Source: Halichoerus grypus (lineage: Eukaryota; Chordata; Mammalia; Carnivora; Phocidae). Taken from it: a stretch of DNA of 64,000 nt. Location of the stretch: the NCBI RefSeq assembly GCF_964656455.1, contig NC_135722.1, positions 92,499,313 through 92,563,312 of the forward strand. The letters run 5' to 3'. The notes beneath the pieces were generated by a model. The model was not told the DNA's origin, made no database searches, and worked only from the letters and a program-made list of their open reading frames with translations. Shown here in pieces: positions 55,848-64,000 of this stretch (the stretch's first letter is position 1; the number at the start of each line of letters is the position of its first letter). Both the position numbers and the translations under genes were made by a program.

Positions 55848-56233
55848 AAGAAATTATAACATAAGCAATAACTTCAAAAAATCTTATTCCTGATATGAAA
55901 CATTTTGTAAGATCAGCCTCAAAACCTTAAAGAATTAGACAAGATGTTCTGTTTGGACCAACAGAGAATATACTAGTTTGAATCCAAGATCCTGTGAACA
56001 GCCTGACAAAAGCCCATATTCTTGTGGAAACTATATCAAAGAGCCTGGATTCTAGTTCAAGCTTTGCACTAAAATATATATGTGATCTTGGGAAAGTTAA
56101 CCTCTCTCAATTTTAGTTTTCTTGCAGTAAAATGCAAATGGTAAAAATATGCCCAATTTGCCTCACTGAGGCATTTTAAGGATGATCTAGGAATATCAAA
56201 CTTAAATAAGGTATGATTAATATCCTAAAGAAG

Positions 56234-56427
56234 AGGGGCGCCTGGGTGGCTCAGATGGTTAAGCATCTGCCTTTGGCTCAGGTCACGATCTCAGGGTCCT
56301 GGGATCGAGCCCAGCATCGGGCTCCCTGCTTGGCGGGAAGCCTGCTTCTCCCTCTCCCTCTACTGTTCCCCCTGCTTGTGCTCTCTTGCTCTCTCTGTCA
56401 AATAAATAAATAAAATCTTAAAAAAAT
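56234..56427 (+). mobile_element. can-SINE, plus orientation, of an inverted pair
   Basis: GGGGCGCCTGGGTGGCTCAG head. TSD ATATCCTAAAGAAG at 56,220-56,233 and 56,428-56,441 is perfect. Confidence 0.96.
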
Positions 56428-56471
56428 ATATCCTAAAGAAGGTATGATTTTTTTCCAAACTGTATGATTTT

Positions 56472-56667
56472 TTTTTTTTTAATTTTTATTTATTTGACAG
56501 AGAGAGAGAGAGACAGTGAGAGAGGGAACACAAGCAGGGGGAGGGGGAGAGGGAGAAGCAGGCTTCCCGCGGAGCAGGGAGCCCGATGCGGGACTCGATC
56601 CCAGGACCCTGGGATCATGACCTGAGCTGAAGGCAGACGCTTAACCGACTGAGCCACTCAGGCATCC
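56472..56667 (-). mobile_element. can-SINE, minus orientation, of an inverted pair
   Basis: T-run, ATTTTTATTTATTTGACAGA and GAGCCACTCAGGCATCCC head. TSD CCAAACTGTATGATTTT at 56,455-56,471 and 56,668-56,684 is perfect. It lies 44 bases from the plus-strand SINE. Confidence 0.96.
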
Positions 56668-56684
56668 CCAAACTGTATGATTTT

Positions 56685-57080
56685 AAGCAAACGTATTGTT
56701 ATAGATGGGCCAAGATGGGGAAGATTTTACTCTGGTTCATCACATCTGAAACCTTCCCTTAGATTTTATGGGCTCTTCACTGCAATAGATCTTATAGCTG
56801 GAAATGTAAAGGTAGATTTCATATTTTTAACTGGCATAGTCAGTCTTCAACACACATTGTTTCCTATAGGTCTGTGCATACATGTGTGAATTTTCTCTTT
56901 CCTCCAATTCAGTGATGATTTATTCTCAGAATTTTTTGTTTGAAGCAGAGAGTTCTAGCAGCTAAAACATAATGCACCAGTTATTTATTAGAATGTGAAA
57001 GTTATGCATATTATTTTAGATGGAAAGACAAGGAAATAATCACTTTGTGAATTAAGAATAAAATATAAATTAGGAATAAA
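56685..57080. other. Intergenic, nothing recognised
   Basis: No gene or named repeat is visible. Confidence 0.4.
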
Positions 57081-57082
57081 TT

Positions 57083-57182
57083 TGGGGCGCTTGGCTGACT
57101 CAGTTAGTAGATCATGCTACTCTTGATCTCAGGGGTATGAGTTCGAGCCCCATGTGTGGCATAGAGTTTACTTAAAAAATAA
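57083..57182 (+). mobile_element. Short, tRNA-like can-SINE
   Basis: About 100 bp with only the tRNA-related part: GGGGCGCTTGGCTGACTCAG, TACTCTTGATCTCAGGGGTA, then GAGTTCGAGCCCCATGTG and an A-rich tail. GTTCGAGCC is a good Pol III B-box. It lacks the CT-rich body of the other copies, so it belongs to an older or different tRNA-Lys-type SINE branch. Confidence 0.85.
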
Positions 57183-57204
57183 ATTTAAAATTTAGAATAA
57201 ATTT

Positions 57205-57436
57205 GGGCGCCTGGGTGGCTCAGTCGTTAAGCGTCTGCCTTCGGCGCAGGTCATGATCCCAGGGTCCTGGGATCGAGTCCCACATCGGGCTCCCTGCTCG
57301 GCGGGAAGCCTGCTTCTCCCTCTCCCACTCCCCCTGCTTGCGTTCCTGCTCTCGCTATCTCTCTCTCTGTCAAATAAATAAATAAAATCTTTAAAAAAAA
57401 ATAAAATAAAATAAAAAATAAAATAAAATAAAATAA
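57205..57436 (+). mobile_element. can-SINE with (AAAAT)n tail
   Basis: GGGCGCCTGGGTGGCTCAGT head, AAATAAATAAATAAAATCTT and about 40 bp of AAAAT units. TSD AATTTAGAATAAATTT at 57,189-57,204 and 57,437-57,452 is perfect. Confidence 0.96.
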
Positions 57437-57654
57437 AATTTAGAATAAATTTAAAATGTGATAAATGTCCCTAAAAGATTCTAGATCTAGCACTATTGGG
57501 AGGAAAATATTCCTTCTGTTTGGAGGACTGAGGAGCTGTCACACCTCAAGGGCAGGAGTGTGTTATATTCATTTGGGGATCTCTACTAGCAAGCACCTAG
57601 CAAGTGCTCAGTAACTCTAACATTTGCTAACACTGTACCAACAAGCTTTGACAG

Positions 57655-57850
57655 AGAAGATAGCGGGTACCCAGCACTGTCTGCAGACCCTGGCTTTGGC
57701 ACCCATTAACTGTGAACACCCAGGCAAAGTCTCTCACTTGTTCTGAGTCTAATCTGTATAATACGGGCAATGATGCCTACCTTGCAGTTTTCTATAATGT
57801 AAAATATGCATAATGACACTTACCCTGTAGGGTTGGGTTAAGTGTGAAAT
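57655..57850 (+). repeat. MIR-like ancient SINE
   Basis: CTGCAGACCCTGGCTTTGGC, AGTCTCTCACTTGTTCTGAG and CAATGATGCCTACCTTGCAG follow the MIR order. Confidence 0.65.
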
Positions 57851-58179
57851 TAGACAATGTATAGGAAGCTTTTAGCTCAACGGCTGGAAGGGAGCTAGGT
57901 AGCACTAACTTGCATATAAATAAATGATAGCTGTATGTTGAAGTTTGGGGAGGATTTTTAACAGTCAGAAATAGGGTGGAAGAGAAATAACACATTTCAG
58001 AGGTAAGAGACAGATGAAGAAAGTATGTGGAGATATGACAGTGGAGAGAATGTCTGGGTAAAGTGAAAATGTCTAGCTTGAACTAGTAATCGTGGTAAGA
58101 GATAATATCGGAAAAGTAGATAGAGGGCTGATTATGACCTCACCTTCAGGTAAATGTCAGATTAAAGAGTTCCTGTTTT

Positions 58180-58372
58180 GGGGGCGCCTGGGTGGCTCAG
58201 TCGTTAAGCGTCTGCCTTCGGCTCAGGTCATGGTCTCAGGGTCCTGGGATCGAGTTCTGCATCGGGCTCCCTGCTCGGCGGGAAGCCTGCTTCTCCCTCT
58301 ACCACTCCCCCGGCTTGTGTTCCCTCTCTCGCTGTGTCTCTGTCAAATAAATAAAATCTTAAAAAAAAAAAG
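58180..58372 (+). mobile_element. can-SINE, plus orientation
   Basis: GGGGGCGCCTGGGTGGCTCA head and AAATAAATAAAATCTT tail. TSD GAGTTCCTGTTTT at 58,167-58,179 and 58,373-58,385 is perfect. Confidence 0.96.
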
Positions 58373-58385
58373 GAGTTCCTGTTTT

Positions 58386-59980
58386 TGATTTTATGAGCAG
58401 GGGAATGAGGGAATCAAGCTTAGGCCCTATTACTGCCCAGCTGTGGTATTTGAATATTCAGTTTAAGTAACAATTCAAAGTTTGTGAATTCTCCCAGACT
58501 GAGAGAATCACAGATGCATATACTTTTTGTTCAATCACTCTATTTAAGTGAACATGTGTTACTTTTGAGAAAGGAACTAGTTAGTCTAATTTTAAATCTT
58601 ATCCCTCACCCTGAAAGTGGAACAAGACCACAGCAGGAAAAATGGTCTTAGGTTTTAACACAAAGTCATTCAGCTTTGAGGCCGCTTGCTGAGTTCTCAG
58701 TGCTAGCTGATAGCAGAGTCACGAACTAAACTCAGTGCCATGTTTCTCCAATGGGTAATTTCAGGCTTGAACATCTCCAAATGAAGGAAGAAAAGCCTAA
58801 GAAATACATGAGAATAGCTGTGGTGCACTTACCCGGTGCTTCCCATTTAGGATATCCCAATAGTAATCATTGATACATAAATTCAGGTCAAAATATGTAA
58901 GACTGCAAAGGTTCCATTGGGCCTCTGAGAGGCTTTGGGGAGTGGAAGTTGTTAGTTTTAGTGCAAAGGGATTATTGACAGAGCAGGAGGTAAACCTGCC
59001 AGGTGCTCTCCCAAGCCAAAGGTCACTGGGGACCACATACAGGACCAGAGCATGGGAAAGGCAATGATTCAAGGATCAATTAACTGATCTCCCTCTAGTT
59101 TGGAGATGTTTCTATATCACATCACAGCCCCATAATTCAAAGATTAAATTTGTAATGATTTGTCTCCAAAATTCTCTTTTCCCATCTTTCTCTTGCATCC
59201 TCTTTTATAGCCATATGCCAAATGACTATATAGATCAAAGACTTAAATGCAAAAAAATAAACTAATGAAAAAGTTCAGAGAAAGTGAGAGTTCAGACAAC
59301 TACCTGGAACCTGTACCTCAATCTGACTTTATTATCCTCTACCAGCTGCTTTTTGCACAATTACTCTTGTTAAAGATTTAAAAGATCATTTATATATTTG
59401 ATCATATTTATACATATTCATGAGGAAAATTGTATACTGCACAAAATTCTCAAATGTGTTGACACCTTAGAACATATCCTTCAGAAATAGCAGTCTACTG
59501 AATGCTTGTTGTATATTGATTTCCAGAAAATTTACTCCAATTCAGTTATGGGAGACCCAATCACACCACATTCTCACTACCAATAGATATTATCAATTTT
59601 TACATTATATTCAGTAGAATTTCCTAAAATATAATTTTAATATATTTTTAAATTATTATTGAGGATAAATATTTCTTGTCTTTTCAAAATTCTTCCAAGA
59701 CTTTCAGGTTGATATTAACAACTTTTCTGTTCCTTGCCCAGACTTCCCAAGCGTTATTTGTTTCTGTAAACTTTGTTTTTATTATTTTTGTGTTATTTAT
59801 TAAGAAGAGAAACTGTATTTACATATAAATAAGCACACATTTACATATTCATATGCATGTGCATATGAATACGTAAGGAGTATGCATGCATTTTAATATA
59901 TGTTAATATGTATACTTATTACTTATATCAACTGTTATGTTCTTGACTGTTTAGTGGTCAAGACCACTTTTTTTGTTTTT
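58386..59980. other. AT-rich intergenic stretch
   Basis: A short old L1-like piece may lie at about 59,215-59,300 (GATCAAAGACTTAAATGCAA). Frames near 58.8-59.07 kb on both strands are of chance size. Nothing else is recognised. Confidence 0.4.
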
Positions 59981-60004
59981 TAAATATTATTTCATCGTTT
60001 TTTT

Positions 60005-60995
60005 TTTTAATTTTTTTATTGTTATGTTAATCCCCATACATTACATCATTAGTTTTAGATATAGTGTTCCATGATTCATTGTTTGTGCATAACACCCAGT
60101 GCTCCATGCAGAACGTGCCCTCCTCAATATCCAACACCAGGCTAACCCATCCTCCCACCCCCCTCCCCTCTAGAACCCTCAGTTTGTTTTTCAGAGTCCA
60201 TCGTCACTCATGGTTCTTCTCCCCCTCCGATTTCCCCCCCTTCATTCTTCCCCTCCTGCTACATTCTTCTTCTTCTTTTTTTCTTTCTTAACATATATTG
60301 CATTATTTGTTTCAGAGGTACAGATCTGAGATTCAACAGTCTTGCACAATTCACAGCGCTTACCAGAACACATACCCTCCCCAGTGTCCATCACCCAGTC
60401 ACCCCATCCCTCCCACCCCACCCCCCACTCCAGCAACCCTCAGTTTGTTTCCTGAGATGAAGAATTCCTCATATCAGTGAGGTCATATGATACATGTCTT
60501 TCTCTGTTTGACTTATTTCGCTCAGCATAATACCCTCCAGTTCCATCCACGTCGTTGCAAATGGCAAGATCTCATTCCTTTTGATGGCTGCATAGTATTC
60601 CATTGTATATATATACCTCTTCTTCTTTATCCATTCATCTGTTGATGGACATCTTGGCTCTTTCCACAGTTTGGCTATTGTGGACATTGCTGCTATAAAC
60701 ATCGGGGTGCACGTACCCTTTCGGGTCCCTACTTTTGTATCTTTGGGGTAAATACCCAGGAGTGCAATTGCTGGATCGTATGGTAGCTCTATTTTCAACT
60801 TTTTGAGGAACCTCCATACTGTTTTCCAGAGTGGCTGCACCAGCTTGCATTCCCACCAACAGTGTAGGAGGGTTCCCCTTTCTCCGCATCCCCGCCAACA
60901 TCTGTCATTTCCTGACTTGTTAATTTTAGCCATTCTGACTGGTGTGAGGTGGTATCTCATTGAGGTTTTGATTTGGATTTCCCTGATGCCGAGCG
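60005..60995 (-). mobile_element. 5'-truncated L1, minus strand
   Basis: Poly(A) end at 60,005, two-module 3'UTR, then the last 163 codons of ORF2 on the minus strand (60,469-60,960). TSD TATTTCATCGTTTTTTT at 59,988-60,004 and 60,996-61,012. It landed in the left duplication of the adjacent SINE. Confidence 0.95.
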
Positions 60996-61012
60996 TATTT
61001 CATCGTTTTTTT

Positions 61013-61215
61013 CTGGGGTGCCTGGGTGGCTCAGTTGTTGGGAGTCTGCCTTCGGCTCAGGTCATGATCCCAGGGTCCTGGGATCGAGCCCCGCATCGGG
61101 CTCCCTGCTCCACGGGAAGCCTGCTTCTCCCTCTCCCACTCCCCTTGCTTGTGTTCCCTCTCTTGCTGTGTCTCTCTCTGTCAAATAAATAAAAAAATAA
61201 AAAAATAAAAATCTT
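61013..61215 (+). mobile_element. can-SINE whose left duplication was split by an L1
   Basis: GGGGTGCCTGGGTGGCTCAG head and AAATAAATAAAAAAATAAAA tail. Its right-hand TSD, TAAATATTATTTCATAGTTT (61,216-61,235), matches 59,981-60,000 with one mismatch, on the far side of the L1. The SINE was therefore there first. Confidence 0.93.
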
Positions 61216-61239
61216 TAAATATTATTTCATAGTTTTTTT

Positions 61240-62050
61240 TTATGTTTAGAGAAGCCTTTCCCATTGAAATAGTCATCCTATATGACCTAAATTTTATTCT
61301 GTTTTGTTCCTTTATTTGTTTTCCATTTAAATCTATAGAGAGTCTGGAAGTTTCTTAGGTGAAGCAGTAACATTTTTTTAAGAAGCTAAATTTCCAAACT
61401 CTATTTATTGTATAAATTAGATCTTTGCTATTGGTTTGTGATATCTTTTTTGTCATACACTAAGTTTTTCTACATATATCAAGATTTGTTTCAACGTTTG
61501 ATTTGATTTCATTAAAGGGTCTATCAATTCTCTTACTAGTATGCTTTACTTGTTTTTAAAACAATGCATTTATGTATATTTTGCTTATTTGAATTTAGCC
61601 ATAAATCTAGAAAAATGTTAGATAATGGTGATAGCAAAAATATTTGTCTTCTTTCTTTTATTTTAATATCTATGGTTTTTATTTTTCTTTGTGAGGGAAG
61701 ATCAATTATTACTAGGTTATTAAATATTTTGAAGTTTTTTTGGTTTTTGCATTATTTTATTGAGATTATCAGTATTTTGTAATTAGATTAGTTTATGTAC
61801 ATTTTTTAATATAAATAGATTCTAAAATTTCTGGATGAAACTTTAATGCTGTTGTTTTAGTTTGTGAGTATTAGTTTTAGGACTTTTACATCTGTATCCG
61901 GTGGTAAAATCAGTCTATAGACTTTACATTTCATGCTGTCTTGGTAGGTCTTGATATCCAGATAACACTAATGAACTAGGGACCATCTCGAGTTTTCCCT
62001 GATTCTGGAAAATTACTTTTTGATGCTTTTTACAGAACTCACCAAAAATG
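61240..62050 (-). mobile_element. Very old L1-like sequence, minus strand
   Basis: Pieces such as GATAATGGTGATAGCAAAAA with TTTGTCTTCTTTCTTTTATT, and TCTTGATATCCAGATAACAC, read as the complement of L1 RT sequence. Heavily diverged. Confidence 0.5.
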
Positions 62051-62090
62051 TTTACTAGGGTTGCATCTTGTTGTGGAAAATCACATCACC

Positions 62091-62210
62091 CTATGTTCAT
62101 CACAACAAGTGCCCTTCTTATTCCCCATCACCTACTTCACTCATCCCCCTACTCTCCTCCCCTCTGGTAACCATCAGCTTGTTCTGTATAATTAAGAGTC
62201 TGTTTCTTGG
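62091..62210 (-). mobile_element. Old L1 3'UTR fragment, minus strand
   Basis: CCCCATCACCTACTTCACTC, CTCCCCTCTGGTAACCATCA and AATTAAGAGTCTGTTTCTT are the complement of an older L1 3'UTR. The next L1 interrupts it. Confidence 0.7.
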
Positions 62211-64000
62211 AGTTTGGAGGAAAGATGGTGGAGGAGTAGGGGACCGTATTTCAAATGGTCCCCGGAATTGAGCTGGATATCTACCAGACCACTCTGAGCA
62301 CCCACAAAATCAGCCTGAGATGTAAGAAGATCTGGATCTCTACAAACAGAATAGCACAGGTGGTTGGTTTTGAGGTATGAAGTGGGGAGCCGTGATCCCG
62401 CAGGCAGATATCAGAGGATAAATGGCAGCGGGAGGGTGCCTGGCCGTGGGGATCCTACACCACCGGTGAGTGACAGCCTCACGTGCTGCGGACGGGGCAC
62501 AGACTCGCAGACCGGTAGCGGCAGGGAAAGGATGCTAGGGCAGCCCCCGGGGCGGGAACCAGGAGCGGCAGGGTCGCGCCTGTGAACTGGGAGTGGCTGG
62601 CAGTTTTAGAAGCACAAAGGGCAGAGACGTGCCCCGACCTGGAGGCAGGACTGGGGGCGCTGCGGAGGGGTGCACAACCCAGGACGCTGCAGTTTATAGC
62701 AGCACGGACAGAAACGGAGACGGTGTGGCCTGGAGAGCTCACTGAAGAACAGACTGTGGTCTCTCTGCTCTGAGGCAGAGGGTTGGAAACGGTCTCTTCT
62801 GCCCTGACTCGCGGAAGAGACACGGAAAGCCGCCAGGGAAAGCCGCCAGAGAACAAAAGCCCCAAAAACTGATTCCCATTGAGCCCATCCCCCGCCACAA
62901 GAGCACAGGGCAACTCCGCGGGAACAGGGTTGCCTGAGTAACAGCGCGGCAGGCCCCTCCCCCAGAAGACAGGCTGGGAAAACAAGAGGCCAGCAACCCT
63001 AAGGTCCCTAGAAAACAGGTGCATCTTGCTTGGGTTCTGGTCAATAATTTGGACTCTATACATTCCCTCAAACACCCACCAACAGAATGACTAGGAGGAG
63101 GAGCCCCCAAAATAGAAAAGACTCAGAGATTATGACTTCTGCTGCAGATTTACAAATGGATGCAAATATAACCAAGATGTCGGAGATGGAATTCAGGCTA
63201 GCAATTGTGAAGACAATGGCTAGAATGGAGAAATCAATTAATGGCAACATAGAATCTCTAAGGGCAGAAATGAAAGCTGAATTGGCAGAACTTAAAAATG
63301 CTATCAATGAGATCCAATCCAATCTAGATAATCTAACAGCTAGGGTAACTGAGGCAGAAGAACGAATAAGTGACCTGGAAGACAATATAATAGATAAAAA
63401 GGGAAAAGAGGAGGCCAGGGAAAAACAACTGAGAATCCATGAAAATAGAATCAGAGAAATAAGTGACACCATGAAGCATTCCAATGTCAGAATAATTGGA
63501 ATCCCGGAGGGAGTGGAGAGAGAGAGAGGACTAGAAGATGTATTTGAGCAAATCGTGGCTGAGAACTTCCCTAATCTGGGGAATGAAACAAACATTTGCA
63601 TCCTAGAGGCAGAGAGGACCCCTCCCAAGCTCAAGGAAAACAAGCCAACATCCCGGCATGTAATAGTAAAACTTGCAAATCTTAGAACCAAGGAAACCAT
63701 CTTAAGGGCAGTTAGGGGGAAGAGATTCCTTACGCACAGAGGGAGGAACATCAGAATAACGTCAGACCTATCCACAGAGACCTGGCAAGCCAGAAAGGCC
63801 TGGCAAGATATATTCAGGGTACTAAATGAGAAGAACATGCAGCCAAAAATACTTTATTCGTCAAGGCTGTCATTTAGAGTGGATGGAGAGATACAGAACT
63901 TCCAAGACCGGCAGAAACTGAAAGAATATGTGACCACTAAGCCAGCCCTGCAAGAAATATTAAGTGGGGTTCTATAAAAGGAGAAAGACCCCAAGAGTGA
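62211..64000 (+). mobile_element. L1 with intact ORF1, cut by the window end
   Basis: The 5' end near 62,211 is followed by GGAGGAAAGATGGTGGAGGA, a counterpart of the 5' end of the other long L1s. The 5'UTR is about 875 bp, GC-rich, and lacks the pyrimidine tandem module of the 25-kb L1, so it is a different 5'UTR type. ORF1 is complete and ORF2 would lie past the window end, so the 3' TSD cannot be seen. Confidence 0.92.
63087..63977 (+). CDS. L1 ORF1, intact (RNA-binding chaperone)
   Basis: A 296-residue protein open from ATG 63,087 to TAA 63,975-63,977. A basic N terminus (MTRRRSPQNRK) is followed by heptad-rich sequence from about 38 to 128, which would form a coiled coil and trimers. 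The RRM domain opens at 133-142 (NVRIIGIPEG). The C-terminal domain includes STETWQARKAWQDIF and ends EYVTTKPALQEIL. In life it binds L1 RNA in cytoplasmic particles and helps reverse transcription. Of the three long L1s here, only this one keeps ORF1 whole. Whether the element can move depends on ORF2, which is not in the window. Confidence 0.95.
   Translation: MTRRRSPQNRKDSEIMTSAADLQMDANITKMSEMEFRLAIVKTMARMEKSINGNIESLRAEMKAELAELKNAINEIQSNLDNLTARVTEAEERISDLEDNIIDKKGKEEAREKQLRIHENRIREISDTMKHSNVRIIGIPEGVERERGLEDVFEQIVAENFPNLGNETNICILEAERTPPKLKENKPTSRHVIVKLANLRTKETILRAVRGKRFLTHRGRNIRITSDLSTETWQARKAWQDIFRVLNEKNMQPKILYSSRLSFRVDGEIQNFQDRQKLKEYVTTKPALQEILSGVL

Noticed and set aside
57083..57160. 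Possible tRNA gene
   Set aside because: It has A- and B-box-like parts, but the A-rich tail and the likeness to can-SINE heads show a SINE, and the cloverleaf is not complete.
63068..63838. Open frame of 256 codons opposite the intact L1 ORF1
   Set aside because: Long, but it lies wholly opposite a real coding frame with suitable codon bias and is not related to anything known.

Overview
This is nuclear DNA of a carnivoran mammal, most likely a caniform of the arctoid type (bear, seal, weasel and relatives). About 29 copies of the tRNA-derived can-SINE are scattered over both strands, together with several ages of L1. I did not see the SINE head typical of canids, so a dog-like genome looks less likely. 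There is no bacterial, plasmid or phage content.

The single-copy content is an olfactory receptor (OR) cluster. In order it holds OR10S1 (+, about 1.1-2.05 kb, broken by a one-base deletion), an intact OR8B-type receptor (-, 15.3-16.3 kb), OR6T1 (+, 40.5-41.4 kb, with a stop codon six codons into the usual start) and OR4D5 (-, 45.5-46.4 kb, intact). OR10S1, OR6T1 and OR4D5 are neighbours on human chromosome 11q24, so the window is the orthologous cluster seen in reverse. Each OR has a single coding exon. Strong splice acceptors lie just upstream of three of the starts, which fits the usual OR layout of a non-coding 5' exon plus one coding exon.

Most of the rest is retrotransposon sequence. 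Two near full-length L1s lie tail to tail: 25,134-32,183 (+) and 32,879-38,910 (-). A third L1 starts near 62.2 kb with an intact ORF1 and runs off the window. Several 5'-truncated L1s have clear target-site duplications (TSDs). A nested stack occupies about 9.9-13.2 kb: an ancient L1/HAL1-like element holds a SINE, a 5'-inverted L1 that itself holds two SINEs, and a fourth SINE. Older L1, MIR, L2, MLT1-like LTR and hAT relics fill much of the remainder.

The most interesting observation concerns the two long L1s. The minus-strand copy lacks about 1.3 kb of 5'UTR, and the missing piece in the plus-strand copy begins with GT after AAG and ends with a pyrimidine-rich ACAG. The minus-strand copy therefore looks like an integrated spliced L1 transcript (a SpIRE, known from human L1). 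Other points of interest are a duplicated module in the L1 3'UTR, endonuclease active-site changes in the plus-strand L1, the OR6T1 start lesion, an unexplained inverted repeat at 54.3-55.1 kb, and a pair of diverged unidentified repeats at 8.4-9.3 and 51.0-51.6 kb.
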